A stretch of DNA of 64,000 nucleotides from Ditylenchus dipsaci (taxonomy: Eukaryota; Nematoda; Chromadorea; Rhabditida; Anguinidae), in assembly GCA_004194705.1 (NCBI GenBank), contig SADC01001329.1:186001-250000 (forward strand), given 5' to 3'. Shown here in pieces: positions 22,501 through 33,798 of the stretch. The notes beneath the pieces were generated by a model that was not told where the DNA came from, ran no database searches, and saw nothing but the letters and a program-made list of their open reading frames with translations. Numbering within the stretch: the stretch's first letter is position 1; each line of letters starts with the position of its first letter. Both the position numbers and the translations under genes were made by a program.

Positions 22501-25365
22501 TGTCCCAGAAAATACTTTCCCATTCCTAAAAACATGTTTTCTATTGTTCTAAGCATGTTTCATTGCCTTAGGAGTGGTTTAAACGCGATTCCAAGAGAAT
22601 GTCACATTGTGCATTTTATCCCACAAAACTTGGATTAACCCTTTTGTGTCGAGACTGTCTTCTTAACAGCTTTCACCCGTCCTTTGAAGAAAGCATTCTT
22701 TACTACAGGAAGCATCAAAAAAATTCTTTTGGAGGACCATAATGACTGAATTTTCTAAGGCTGTAAGTACTTTCCTCGTCAAATTATTCTTTCACTTAGT
22801 CAAATCGTAAAAATACTATTCTCTTGGGTATTTTTTAACATTTTATTCTCGAATTTTTTCAAAGTTTTTACATCAAAATGTAGCCCTGGATCTCGGCTTT
22901 CTAACAAGTTATTGACTGAATTTCTGAGATTTCAAAAAATGGAAAAACAGTCTTTGTATGGACCAAATTTTTTGAAAAATTTTCTCCATACAAAGACTTT
23001 TTTCCATTTTTTGAAATCTCAGAAATTCAGTCGGTAGCTTGTTAGAAAGCCGAGATCCAGGGCTACATTTTGTTGTGAAAATGTTAAAAAAAATATTAAT
23101 TTTTGGAGATAAAAACAAATTTTTACGATTTGACGGGGTAAACGAATAATTTGACGGGGTAAAATAATTTTTGACGGGGTAAAACAATTTGGGCCATTTC
23201 GTAAAAGCAGATCGACTCGTAGTTGCACGTCATTTTTGGTATAATCTCGCATAAGATGTTCTCCTCAATAAATATGAGCTTGCACTAACTATGTGGGGCA
23301 AGAATCTTTAAAAAAAGTTAAGAGAGGGAGACCATAGATTCTAACTGAAAAAGGCAAGAAAACATATATCACCTTATATATTTGGTCATTACGTTGAAGT
23401 TGTGCCTGTCCAGAAGCAGCTCACCAAGCAGTTTGAGCGATTGTCGGCGCACCACCTAAAATAAGAAAACTAGGGTTAGTAATGTTTTCGGGGATATTCC
23501 GGGAAAAAGCGGTACGATTCTTTTTCGAAAAAGCGAAAAAGTATAAGAAGTTTAAAATCAAATATTCGTTGTCTCTAGAGGATTTCAATATTTGTTAAAA
23601 AAAATCTTGTTTTAGGAGTTGTTTTTCAAGCAAATCGACCATGCTGAGCACGAATCCAGTGTAAGAAGCAGTGCTTTGCCTGACAACCAAAAATATCAGT
23701 CAAAAATGCATGAGAAAATAGTTTGATGGGCGATGATATTCTCCGGTGATTTTTGGAATGTTGCCGGGAATATTCCCAACATCTAATTCTAAATAAAACT
23801 TAGAAAACTGACGTAATTTTCTGATGCAAGCAACTTTTGATAGGCGGTGAAGAAGCGATCATAGTTACTCTCCAGAAATTCTGCACAGAGACTTTTGTGC
23901 TTAGTAAGAAGGTCCTGAAGCAAAAGTCATAAAAATTACATACCACAACCACAATTCACACAATCACGTCTTCCAGCAACTAATTTAAAAGTTTGCCTTG
24001 AATGTAGCGAAGGCGTCTGAAGCAATATCAAATGTGCTCACTTCCACATAACGATAGAAATCATAGAACTGCTCGGAGAGCAGGATGATCTTTGCTGAAA
24101 ATGGTGAAATACGGTATTTTGTACCAAATAAGTATTGGATAATTTAAGAAATTTTCGTCAATAATTATTGGTAATAGCCAGTTTTCTACACCAAATGTGC
24201 CGATTTATGAAAGGTTAGCTGTAAAAAATATTTAAAAAAATATTTGGAATATGCGGAATTAAACAAGTGTCCTGTGACAATTCAAATTTTGGGTCAATTT
24301 GATCAAAATTATACAAGGTTTCAATGCAAAAAAACCAATGTCTCAATTTTTTTTAAATAAAAATAACTTTGTTGGAAATTTGGTTTAAAAAGTTGAAAAA
24401 GTTTAAAGTTCTTTCATATCTCATTGGAGGCGGGTTTGAAAAGTGACAAGCCTACCTAGGTGCTCATGCCGGACACATTCTTTTAACATTGTCCCACATG
24501 TAATTGCTATATCTGGAGATTCGTATCTGCAAGAGGACTTTAATTTGATTTAATTGATATGTGATTAAATGGAAGTCTCACAATGTTGAAAAGATTCCGA
24601 CTATTTTACAGTATTTTAGAATTTGATTTTCAGTAAATATTGTACCCTAATTCACCAATTAAATACATTAAAATATAGCTTTTTGAGTTTAGAATATATC
24701 TTGAGCAGTAACTTGGTGACAAAAAGCTACGAATTAAGAAAAGGAAAAACTAAAATTTCATGGTCATTCCACAACTTTTCAAGCTGGTCTGTATACGCTA
24801 AGAAAGTTTGATATTTTATAGAGATTACCCTTTCACAAGAATCATGAGTATTTCTGGCCTAGCACACAAGTATTCTAAAGAAGAGAAAACTACAATTGTT
24901 AAAAGAGAAAAAATTTGACGTGCCCACGGTTGGAGAACGTGTCCCAATTTGTCGCCGAAGTAAATTGTTGAATATCAGTGCCACATCTTTTTTTGACTCA
25001 AAATCCAATTTAGACAAATTTTTTATAAGTGAAGGAAGGATATTTGCATTGTATGTTTCTTGAGCCAGTTGAGCGACCTGGAGATCATTTGATCAATAAT
25101 TCAACTAAAAACCACAAAGATGCAGACTTGTTCTGTGTGTGGATCTTGATTGTCCTGCCCGTAAATGATCAACTTCACCGCCTGCAGCCAACGATTAACT
25201 TCTTCCACTGCCTTGTCAGATTTTCTTTCACCTTTTTCAATAATAGTTAAGGCTTCTCTGAGATTTCGAATAATATCTGGAAAAATTATACCCTGAAACT
25301 TAAATTCGAAAAATAAAATCTGAGATACCTGGAGGAGATTTATGAGACTTCCCAAATAGAGGCAT
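16537..25365 (-). CDS. CAB39: CAB39 / MO25 scaffold protein, 334 aa
   Basis: MO25/CAB39 is a cytosolic helical-repeat scaffold that binds STRAD and activates the LKB1 and GCK-family kinases. Ten exons: 25329-25365, 25128-25276, 24924-25077, 24829-24874, 24456-24526, 23997-24094, 23813-23914, 23373-23455, 16772-16856, 16537-16716. Together they give 334 codons plus stop, uninterrupted, against about 341 in human. The start [12 protein letters not shown] matches the family N-terminus. Hallmarks: [76 protein letters not shown], and the C-terminus [18 protein letters not shown]. The donors after exons 3 and 6 are GC rather than GT. The intron before exon 9 is 6.5 kb and holds a Harbinger transposon. 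A partial second copy lies at 1-4 kb. Confidence 0.96.
17030..17470 (-). other. Coding-like sequence within a CAB39 intron
   Basis: Two minus-strand open stretches look protein-like: about 17280-17465 ([20 protein letters not shown], then [20 protein letters not shown]) and about 17000-17175 ([20 protein letters not shown], then [15 protein letters not shown]), ending at a stop. They are in different frames, and GT/AG signals that would join them are not convincing. I recognise no family. This could be a decayed gene nested in the intron, on the same strand as CAB39. Confidence 0.3.
17562..17925. mobile_element. TTAA-flanked MITE, AGGACCATGG family
   Basis: TTAA at 17558-17561 and 17926-17929 flank inverted ends AGGACCATGG and CCATGGTCCT, with inner mirror words GCGCGCAGCGGCATGTGCG and CATATGTCGCTGCGCGC. 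The middle (about 17690-17845) holds a separate hairpin with ends CGTAGCCAG and CTGGCTACG. Confidence 0.75.
18332..18832 (+). pseudogene. Harbinger accessory MADF-domain protein
   Basis: This is the DNA-binding partner protein of PIF/Harbinger elements. The ATG at 18332 opens [20 protein letters not shown], then an in-frame TGA at 18395-18397 interrupts just before [12 protein letters not shown], the core of a MADF domain. The domain continues with [15 protein letters not shown] and, after a probable 63-nt intron (18491-18553), [15 protein letters not shown]. An acidic Glu/Gln-rich tail follows, with a possible GT donor after 18822. The early stop suggests the copy is dead unless an internal ATG (18413) is used. 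Confidence 0.8.
18876..19770 (+). pseudogene. PIF/Harbinger DDE transposase, broken
   Basis: The family catalytic nuclease, still legible in pieces. [16 protein letters not shown] (about 18935-18985) carries the first Asp. [19 protein letters not shown] follows after a frame change. [19 protein letters not shown] (about 19215-19285) carries the second acidic motif, and [20 protein letters not shown] (from about 19380) carries the Glu helix region. [15 protein letters not shown] and an acidic C-terminus follow, ending with a TGA at 19768-19770; AATAAA occurs at 19799-19804. A deletion removes sequence near 19080-19140. GTAAG/CAG signals at 19325-19378 suggest an intron, but its phase is off by one base. 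Confidence 0.85.
19985..20420 (+). repeat. G/T-rich degenerate minisatellite
   Basis: Repeats of TGGTTTGGGGTGATTT-like units show strong strand asymmetry. The segment 20341-20415 has closely spaced GGG runs, so the plus strand could form a G-quadruplex (inference). It is located inside the Harbinger element downstream of its poly(A) signal. Confidence 0.8.
21600..21890. repeat. Inverted repeat with TTTTGTCGACAACTCGG ends
   Basis: The word TTTTGTCGACAACTCGGTG near 21617 is mirrored by CACCGAGTTGTCGACAAAAT at about 21836-21855. Nearby ACAAACTTTTGC / GCACAAGTTTGT also mirror. No coding content. Confidence 0.7.
22014..22082. repeat. Two tandem copies of a 36-bp unit
   Basis: TCTGGAAAAAAAATTTTTCG followed by ACCCAGAGGGGTATCA occurs twice back to back. 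Both copies appear identical. Confidence 0.85.
22255..22500. repeat. Dispersed repeat, GTGTGCGCATCTC family
   Basis: This copy runs in reverse orientation relative to 9200-9440: it has GATGCGCACACCCACATACC, CACTCGAAAGTGACTCTGG and CGCGGTAGGCCCCAGTATTC. Confidence 0.7.
22862..23085. repeat. Hairpin MITE, GCCCTGGATCTCGGCTT family
   Basis: TAGCCCTGGATCTCGGCTTT (22882) is mirrored by AAAGCCGAGATCCAGGGCTA near 23047, with arms of about 100 bp and a short loop near 22970. Relatives occur near 54485, 60900 and, reversed, 61050. Confidence 0.85.
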
Positions 25366-25482
25366 CTGAAAAATTAAAAGAACAATCAGCTGCTAATTTT
25401 TTCTATAGCAATGATAAAAATTGGCGCCAAAGCAGTATTAGATGGATGAGCACGAGACAGAAAGTGTGACAAATAAACTCAC

Positions 25483-25590
25483 TTTTAGCATAACTGCTTT
25501 TGTGCGATGAAAATAACGGCCAGCTCGCAGTCGAGCAAGTAGACGAGGAGACAGCAGCAAACACTCTGAATAACCAACTATATGGCAAAG
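25483..25590 (-). other. Probable CAB39 5' untranslated exon
   Basis: Read on the minus strand, a locally GC-richer block ends at GCTAAAA followed by a GTGAGT donor (intron begins at 25482). The next acceptor, TTTTTCAG, lies directly before the CAB39 ATG at 25363-25365, leaving an intron of about 115 nt. The upstream limit is not defined. Confidence 0.45.
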
Positions 25591-25599
25591 TGATCTTCT

Positions 25600-27572
25600 T
25601 TTACCGTATATATCCCACCCAAAAAAAACTCTTTTTGAGACTTAGATTTCGTCGAAGACTCAGTTACAGTCCAACCTCGTTTATCCGCCACCCCCAAAAG
25701 TTTGTTCCATCTTGGGTCCGACACTTTTTTAACCCAATTTTTGAAAAACTTTTGCCAGTTCTGTTTTTACAATCTGGTCGGAAATATGGTCAAAATTCCA
25801 ATTTTGCCGATCGTTTTTTAAAAATCCTGCAAGTTCATCATTAAAAATCAAAAACCCGGTTATCCGTCACCCCTTTTCAAAAAATGTACATGTAACTTCT
25901 TGAAGGCAGATGCATCCTTTTCTGGATTTTTAAAGTCGATTACTTTATAATACTTATAATCCGGCCCCATTCAAAAATGTTATCGGCATTGTTTTTGACT
26001 TATTTTTGCGACAGTAATAAATTGGAGCAATGAAAATTAGGCTCTTATATGCTCAATTAAATGACACTTATTTTCATTCTCATCTTAACTTCTACCCAAA
26101 TAATTTTAAAAAGCAATAATTTGGGCACTTGTTTACTTGGGGGCGTGGGGGTGGGTTTTTTGGTCAACTATGAATAGTGTTTAGACGTCTTATAAGTCAT
26201 TTTTATACGCTAAAACGATAAAAAAGTTGTTTCCCAACAATTCCCGCACTAAAAAATAGGGTTTCAAAAAAAATTTTTGGTTACTAAGTCTAAGTCACTA
26301 AGTCGACTAAGCACCAATTGCCTTGGTCTTCCAAGCTAATAAAACCGAAAAGGGGACCTGGATATCCTTGAAAATACCGAAAAGATGGGATTTGAACATA
26401 GTTTGGTTAATTGGGGCCTACCGCATAAAGAAACTCTGGTATGCGAGCTTGTTGGGTTAGAGATGCGCACACCACATACCTTGGACATGATTCCGAGAAG
26501 TACTCTTGATCATAAAAATGCATATACAAAATACACGATTTTTTACCTTGGGGACCAAGGCAGTTTGTCAATCTTTAGTAACTTTTTTTTAAAAACCTAA
26601 CTTTTTAGTACGGAAATTGTTTGGAAACAACTTTTTTATCGGTTTCAGCATATAAAATTTACTTAGGAGACGTTCAAACCCTATTCACAGTCGACCAAAA
26701 AAGGGCCCCTTTCCCAAGTAAACAAGTTCCATAATTTGTCCTATTTTTAACCGCTTTAGCTTTATCAAACGGTAGAGGTTAATGGTATTATCTTGCCAAA
26801 AGTTAAGCAAAACATCACTTTAGACTAAATTTTCTAGAATTTTTTCAAATATGTTTGAATTTTTTCCTATTTCAGATTTAGCTAGCGTCCAAATGCACTT
26901 GATTTTTAAAAAATAATTTTAATTTAAAATAAATTTTTGTTTATTAAATTTTTATGTTTTTGCTATGTTAAGCGAAACCCAATTACAAGTTAGACTAGCA
27001 ACATCAAAATCATAATTGCGAAACTTATTTTAAAAATGCGCTGAAAATTAAGGCTTTATTTTCTTCTCTAATTTGATCATCAAATTTTGATTTGAGCCTC
27101 AATTTTCTTGGCCTTTTTGCAGAAATTTTACAATTTGATGTTAATGTTCTAACCAAACTTTTAATTCTACATGAGTTTGTCTGACATCACAACACCTTTG
27201 GAAGAGTGCTATAATTAGAGCAAATATATGAATTTTTTAGTTATTCTACGAAATGGCTGAGAACGAGAAAAATATTCAGTTAAAATTTTTCAAAGATTTT
27301 TAGAGCTTAGTCGCAGCACTGGTAAGATATCGAAAAAAATCTGGTAAGATATCACACATAAAGTTCCAAGAACGGGCTGAAAATTGAGGTTGAACGCAAA
27401 AATTCACCCTAAATTCAAGCTGAAATCCACCGTCTTCAATTTGGAGGGCAAAGACAACTTTTTGTTAAAATAACTTCTATGGTACGTTTTTGTGCATGAA
27501 ATGATGCTCAGTCGCTGTACTTGAGAATTGTGTAGATGGCTAGATTTTCTGCCAAAAATGACAGAAAATCAG
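25600..27572. other. Gene-free region upstream of CAB39
   Basis: It contains a one-ended relic (from about 25672, CAGTCCAACCTCGTTTATCC) related to the TA-flanked MITE at 47724-48164, and a copy of the GTGTGCGCATCTC repeat (26405-26530). Otherwise AT-rich with no supported exon. Confidence 0.5.
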
Positions 27573-27580
27573 GCTTAAAC

Positions 27581-27919
27581 CAGGCCTGTGCACAGGCCGG
27601 CTCACTGAGCCCAAAAAAAATTCTTGTAGCTGAGACTCCAGGCTACAAAACTGATATTACCATTGATCAAAATTGTCAAAAAAATTAACTTATTTTAAAA
27701 AGCAGCTCACTTTTTTGACCTCGGCCAGGCCCGGACGTCTCAAAAATTGAGATGCTTTTTTTTGTAAATCTTGATAAATGGTAATATCTGTTTTGTAGCC
27801 TGGAGTCTCAGCTACAAGAATAAATTCTTCGGGCCAACTTATGTATTCAAAAAGTGTGTTCGGGCCGGTCCAAGCCGGTCGGGCCCAGGTCCCAGTGAGC
27901 CGAGCCGTGCACAGGCACG
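27581..27919. mobile_element. Short hAT-like element, CAGGCCTGTGCAC ends
   Basis: Perfect 8-bp duplications GCTTAAAC lie at 27573-27580 and 27920-27927. The left end is CAGGCCTGTGCACAGGCC, the right end inverted CGTGCCTGTGCACGGCTCGG. An inner hairpin (TAGCTGAGACTCCAGGCTAC and its mirror) fills the middle. It is related to the longer element at 51520-52949. Confidence 0.85.
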
Positions 27920-27929
27920 GCTTAAACAC

Positions 27930-28490
27930 AAAAATGGCGATAATACTCAGAATACCATATAAAATGCACTAATACTATTAACTACCTCGGTAAATTAACT
28001 AAAACAACTTACTGTACGGAGCACACATCTTACGCTCCTGTATAAGATTAATTAAGAAAAAAGCAAAGAATATTTTTAAACAAAAATTTTCCTTATTTCT
28101 TTCACTATTTATAGTGCTAACCAGGCAAAAAAGCGTTCGGAATTCATTAGTCACTCTAAGCATTCAGAAGGAGGACAAAAGCGGACGTTACTGCTCCTTT
28201 GGATTGTAAATCAATAATACTTCATGCATCAAAAATAGCGGGCTTTCCCGATTGATCATCTAACATTACCGCTAAGTTTTTTGGAGAAGAATGCCGATGA
28301 CAAATTTTAGTTTTTCGCAGCTAAAAAATACTATTTTGCAAAAAGCTGTCATCCTTTGCTCTAACCTTAGGTATCTTCTCTCTTTTGTTCCTTTTTTCAG
28401 CCTTCGGTTACTAGTTTTCCTAAAAATATGACAGTGTAGCTTCCCCTGCAATATGCCTTGGTTAGTCGTTAATTTTCTGTCTTTTTACTT
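27930..28490. other. No gene seen
   Basis: AT-rich unique-looking sequence. No exon or repeat boundary could be supported. Confidence 0.4.
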
Positions 28491-28495
28491 TTAAA

Positions 28496-29879
28496 AGAGA
28501 AGTTCTGTAATTTTGTAGTTTCATCAAGGCCACCTCGACCCTCAGAAAACTGGAAATCAAGTGTTTGGGTTCAAATGAAAGCCTACGATGTGCTGAGTAC
28601 GATAAACTTAATTCGACCAATTTTTCTTACTAATTCGCCGAGCTGTGGCCTCCCGAAGTTTGGTACTCAGAAAACCCAGTACATTTCTTAAACGATTTTA
28701 TACTTAGTGAAAATCTGAAGATGTACATTCGTTCAAAATTTTATTCGACGCAGAAAGAGTAACTCTTTCTAATCAATACAAAAAATCCATAGTCTGTAAT
28801 AATTTTGGCGTAAAAACTGTGCTTTTTCAAAAAATCAGCATTTTTCGAACACTATTTTTCGGCGTAAAAACCACCATAAAAATCGGAAATCAGCGTGCAC
28901 CCTTCTAAGTTTTATTGCATCAGAAAAAGCATTACCTAAGGCACCTTTCTAACGTAAAAACCCGAAAAAATTGGGGGAGGTGAGACGAAAAAAGCTTTTG
29001 AAGTTTACTGGTCGTCACTATTACTTTTCAGTTTTTCACGTAATTTTTTTTTTATTAGGAAAACCTGAAATTCTGACACCGAATTCGTGATCAGCGTATC
29101 TGATTTGCTTCTAAAAGCACTCTTAGAGATGTAATTTGAATGTCATATTTCAAATTCCTCTCAGGACAATAAATATTTGAATTAATAATAATTGACTTGT
29201 TTAAGAGTTTATTGTTCTGAGACAAAATTTGAAATATGACATTCAAAGTACACTTCTGAGAGTGGTTTTAGAAGCAAATCAGATACGCTGATCACGAATC
29301 CAGTGTCAAAATTTCAGGTTTTCCCGGTACAAAAATTTTTTACGTCAAAAACTGAAAAGAGTTAGTGACGACCAGTAAACTTCAAAAGCTTTTTTCGTCT
29401 CACCTCCCCAATTTTTTCGGGGTTTTTACGTTAGAAAGGTGCCTTAGGTAATGCTTTTTCTGATGCATTAAAACTTAGAAGGGTGCACGCTGATTTCCGA
29501 TTTTTATGGTGGTTTTTACGCCGAAAAATAGTGTTCGAAAAATGCTGATTTTTTGAAAAAGCACAGTTTTTACGCCAAAATTTATTACAGACTATGGATT
29601 TTTTGTATTGATTAGAAAGAGTTACTCTTTCTGCGTTGAATAAAGTTTGAACGTGTGTACATCATCATATTTTCACTAAGTATAAAATCTTTTAAGAAAT
29701 GTACTGGGTTTTCTGAGTACCAAACTTCGGGAGGCCACAGCTCGGCGAATTAGTAAGAAAAATTGGTCGAATTAAGTTTATCGTACTCAGCACATCGTAG
29801 GCTTTCATTTGAACCCAAACACTTGATTTCCAGTTTTCTGAGGGGTCCGACTAAACTACAAAATTACAGAACTTCTCTT
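28496..29879. repeat. Near-perfect 1.4-kb palindrome
   Basis: Arms of about 670 bp (28496-29168 and 29209-29879) meet at a short AT-rich loop near 29190. Mirror pairs are easy to check: GTGCTGAGTACGATAAAC (28591) with GTTTATCGTACTCAGCAC (29777), and AGTTTACTGGTCGTCACT (29003) with its inverse near 29360. No coding potential or terminal target duplication was found. Confidence 0.9.
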
Positions 29880-29961
29880 GTAATACTACTGGCCGAAAAA
29901 ATTTGATCATTAATATTTCATTCATCCTGTACATTTGGCTAAAAATGATTTTTTGCCAGTA

Positions 29962-31365
29962 TAACATATCCTTAAAGGAGGAGTGCAAATTGGGGGGGGG
30001 GGAGGTAATAAACCAATCAAAATGACCCTTATTGGTTTTCAGTTTGTAAAACTTTTTCAATGATCCTTCAAAGATTTTTTCACCAAAGTTCTTAGAAAAA
30101 AATCCACTTTCTTATGAAACATCTATCTCGGAAAAATTTTTTCCTGACCAAATTTTCGAAAATTTTGGGACCCTTGGTCCCTTATGGTTTTATTCCGGGT
30201 CGAAGGTTCGACTCAGTCTTCAAAACAACATTTTTCCCAGTCATTTTCAAATAAGGACAAGTCATGTGCCTATTCTAGGCCGAACTCTTTATTCCTTCTC
30301 ATTTTTTTCTTCAATGTTTTCACACCAAAATTGATTTAGAAGATTGGGTAGCTTGCGAATGTTTGACCCATCAAGAAAAGAATATTTTAGCAGGGTCGGA
30401 TGGCACGAAATCGAATACGTTTTAATGTTTTCTAATTTTATATCCAATTTTATGCTAACCTCTGTTTGATAGCTCAGATAAAGGAATAGAGAGTTCGGCC
30501 TAGAATAGGCATCTGACTTGTCCTTATTTGAAAATGACTGGAAAAAATGTTGTTTTCAAGACTGAGTCGAACCTTCGACCCGGAAGAAAACCATAAGGGA
30601 CCAAGGGAGCCAAAATTTTCGAAAATTTGGTCAGGAAAATTTTTTTCCGATATAGATGTTCCATAAGAAAGTGGATTTTTTTCTAAGAACTTTGGTGAAA
30701 AAATCTTTGAAGGATCATTGAAAAAGTGGGCGCTACCGGAGTATACACCTCCCCCCCCCCCCCCAAATGAATTTTTTTTTTAATGTTTCCAAACACCCTA
30801 TATCGACCTAAATTTGCCTCAGAAGCTCGAAAAGGGCATTATTTTCGTGTTCTAGTCAATAAAAAATTGAGTTTGTTAACTGGGGCCTACCACATAAAGA
30901 AACTCTGCTATGCATACATTTTTTATGCATCCAGAGTCACTTTCGAGTGATTTGCATCTAAGGTATCTAGGTGTGCGCATCTCAACCAAGCAACCAAGCC
31001 CCCTGCGTTCCGAAGGGATGTCCAAAACTCAATTTTTTATTAACCAGAACTCAAAAATAATGTCTTTTTTGAACTCCTGAGGCAATTTTAGGTCGATATA
31101 GGGTGTTTGGAAACACTTTATGGCTCTATCACAATTGTAAGTGTAAGTGTAAATGTAAGTGTAAATGCAAGGGGTCTTCACAATACCAAAAACATTTACA
31201 CTTACATTTACAATTGTGATAAGGCCATTAAAAAAAATTCATTGGGGGAAGGGGGTTTATACTCCGGTAGGGTCAAAGGTGTTACAAACTGAAAACCAAA
31301 AAGGTCATTTTTATTGGTTTATTTCCCCCCCCCCCTACTAATTTGCACTCCTCCTTTGAAAGTCC
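29962..31365. repeat. Nested palindrome
   Basis: Outer arms (AAAGGAGGAGTGCAAATT at 29973; AATTTGCACTCCTCCTTT at 31340) enclose an inner palindrome at 30059-30724 (GATCCTTCAAAGATTTTTTC and its mirror). A separate element at 30729-31274 is inserted at the inner edge of the right arm. Confidence 0.85.
30729..31274. mobile_element. GGCGCTAC-ended hAT-like element
   Basis: Ends GGCGCTACCGGAGTATACAC and, inverted, GACCCTACCGGAGTATAAAC enclose poly-C/poly-G tracts. The inner words AACACCCTATATCGACCTAA and TTAGGTCGATATAGGGTGTT are mirrored. Flanks match only about 6 of 8. It interrupts the right arm of the surrounding palindrome, whose left arm shows the uninterrupted sequence. It contains a GTGTGCGCATCTC repeat copy. 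Confidence 0.7.
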
Positions 31366-31369
31366 AGTG

Positions 31370-32091
31370 TTTAGGTCTAATTGGCAAAAATAAAACAACA
31401 GATTCATGGGGTTTCAAGTAAAAAATCCATTTAAAAGTGTTTCAAGGGAAGAAAATTTCAAATTTGTCTTAGCGTAGGCAAAGAGGCTAGCTTATACTGA
31501 GCCCAAGCAAAAGCCACAAAAAATATAACTCTGTGAGGTAAACGCATAAGTTCAGTGCATACAGGCTTAAACAGCCTAAAAAATCAACATGGAATATCAA
31601 AGCGAATTAGAGGTGGGAGACGACAGTGACATGTTGGTTGTTCAACGCTTATGCATGTAAAGCTACATCTTTTATTAATTTCAGCATGTAAAAATTGATC
31701 GAAAGTATTAACATATAGTTTCCGATATTTTCCAAAAAGTTATGTAAATAATTCACATAAAACTGCATGAACGCAAAAAAGTAGCTGTTTTGGTAGGATG
31801 AGAGAAAAATCAAGAGAAAAAATCCTAGCTTACAGTTTTTTTAACGTTAGATTTATACCGTCTTTAGAAGCTGGATTGCCATGCAAATTTATTTAAATAA
31901 AATAATACTTTTGCAGGTTTTAATTCTTAAAAGAAATTTTCTATGATGATAAAAAATAAATTTGAAGGAAAGCTTAGCACATTCACAAATCTTAAGTTAC
32001 TGAAATATGACGACACAACATAGCGAAAAAGGTACTTATTGGCTTGACGCCATCCGGGAAACGGCCCGAATCACGTCCTAAGCTATGACAT
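31370..32091. other. No gene established
   Basis: Unique AT-rich sequence. An ATG near 31590 opens a 23-codon frame (MEYQSELEVGDDSDMLVVQ) that reaches a stop; it could be a first exon, but no partner exon was found. Confidence 0.3.
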
Positions 32092-33248
32092 TAGGGTTGG
32101 ACGCGGTCGGGTAATTTGGCTCAACCCGGTTCCCGGGTACCCGGGTTTTCACGGACCCGGTTCTCGGTTCGGGGCATTTTTCGGGTACCCGCCGGGTACC
32201 CTTTCCCTATCAAGATCTTTGCATTTTACAGTCTCTCTATATTTCCTGTGGACCCGTTATAGAGAGGTGCCGTTATTGCCGTTATAGACATTTTTGTACA
32301 AGATCCGTGAAGGTCGAGGGAGACCAATGAGAAAAAATTCAGACCCCTATTGGATTTGAACCCTGCCCTATCCTTCAATGGAATAAGGGCAAGGTTCGTT
32401 ACCGTCCTTTTTAAAAAGATTTGTCCTTTTTTCGGGACCCAAAATCGTTTTTATTTTTGAAGTTTTTAGTCAAAATCTTTTTTTTTCGCTTCAAAATAGC
32501 ATTAAGCATTGGATAAAATGAAATAAATCTTTTTTTACCCAAATGTCTTTTTTTCGAAATTTTTCATTACGAGCCCTGAATAAGGGTGTGTTCCTTACCC
32601 CCCCCCTGATTTCTGGTGAAATTTCCAATGAAATTACCAACCGAGATACGGTTTACTGAACACAAAAAGTGGCAAATTAATCATAACAACACTGCTAGCA
32701 ACCTGCTAGCAACAATCTACACTTAGAAATGACTTAGAAATAACTAGGGTTGTAAACATGCTCGAGCAGATTGGTTTGAAGCATATACTCGAGCATTTGC
32801 GTTTTTTTCGAGCGTATTCGAAATATGCTTGACATATTTTGACCGTTAACTGTGGCCGTACAGTTAACTGTACAATTAAACTGGTTTCTATTTCAAGGGT
32901 TGACTGTGGCCGAGCATATGCTCGAAATTGACCAATCTGCTCGAGCACATGCTCGTTTCACAACCCTAGCAACAACTGTGTGCCATTTAAAAATACGATC
33001 CTGTCGAGACAATTTTCGACTTACAAACTTCAATGAAATTTTCAAAGTTTAAACTTCAAACTTAAATTAAACTTTCAAATTAGCAATTCTATCCAGTGCT
33101 TATTTGGAACCGGAACCGGTCGGTTCCTGGACCCGGTTCTCGGTTCTTCCGGTTCCTGCACACCCGGTTCTCGGTTCGGGTAATTTTGCCAAAATAGCTC
33201 CGGTTCGGTTCGGTTCCCGGTTCGGGTACCCGACCGCGTCCAACCCTA
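32092..33248. mobile_element. Foldback hAT-like element, CCCGGTTCTCGGTTC arms
   Basis: Termini TAGGGTTGGACGCGGTCGGG and its mirror CCCGACCGCGTCCAACCCTA are nearly perfect. Flanking octamers TATGACAT and CTTGACAT match 6 of 8. The arms are built of CCCGGTTCTCGGTTCGGG-type words, GC-rich against an AT-rich interior. A second element (32745-32968) is nested inside. No coding capacity. Confidence 0.8.
32745..32968. mobile_element. Small foldback element, GCTCGAGC arms
   Basis: Ends TAGGGTTGTAAACATGCTCG and, inverted, TAGGGTTGTGAAACGAGC. Arms repeat CATGCTCGAGCAGATTGG and CGAGCATATGCTCG. Flanks GAAATAAC and GCAACAAC match 6 of 8. It is nested in the element at 32092-33248. Confidence 0.75.
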
Positions 33249-33404
33249 CTTGACATAAAAAAAAAAGATTTCTAAACACTTTCTGAACCAAAAGTCTGAT
33301 ATTTTTTTAAATTTGTTGCTTCTATTTTGAAAAGTAGATGGTCTAAAATTACCGTCTATTCAAGGTAATTTAAGGCCATTTTCGGTGATTTATCTGCTTT
33401 TTTA

Positions 33405-33545
33405 GGCTTGGACTAAGGCAAGGGTGAGCCAGCGTGTGTTAGTTACGAACTGAAAGGTGTTTCTTATGTTTTGTAAGACAAACATATTCGAGTCCGTCCT
33501 AATACATGCTGGCTTACCCTTGCCTAAGTCCAGGCCTAAAAAAAT
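33405..33545. repeat. Dispersed hairpin repeat, CTAAGGCAAGGGT family
   Basis: GGACTAAGGCAAGGGTGAGC is mirrored by GCTTACCCTTGCCTAAGTCC, with tandem-like TCCGTCCTAA words. Related full or half copies occur near 38830, 39095, 40395, 41815, 44560, 46530, 53690 and 59580. Confidence 0.75.
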
Positions 33546-33792
33546 AAATTGATAAGCAGATAAATCACCGAAAATGGCCTTAAATTACCTTAAAAAGACA
33601 TATACTTATCAAAGTAGAAGCGAAAATTTGAAAAAATCAGACTTTTGGTTCAGAAAATGTTTAGACATCTTTTTTTTGTGTCAAGCAAAAAAAAATAGCT
33701 CAGGACGTGATTTTGGATCATTTCACAGAAAAGGGGGGGGGGTGGCGTCAACCAAATAAGTACCAAATACAGTTAACAATAAATGAAACTCA

Positions 33793-33798
33793 TTTATT
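33793..33798 (-). promoter_or_regulatory. SELENOT poly(A) signal
   Basis: AATAAA on the minus strand lies about 135 nt past the SELENOT stop codon. Confidence 0.55.

Noticed and set aside
32330..32400. tRNA-like word GGATTTGAACCCTGCC
   Set aside because: It resembles a T arm only loosely and has no matching arms.
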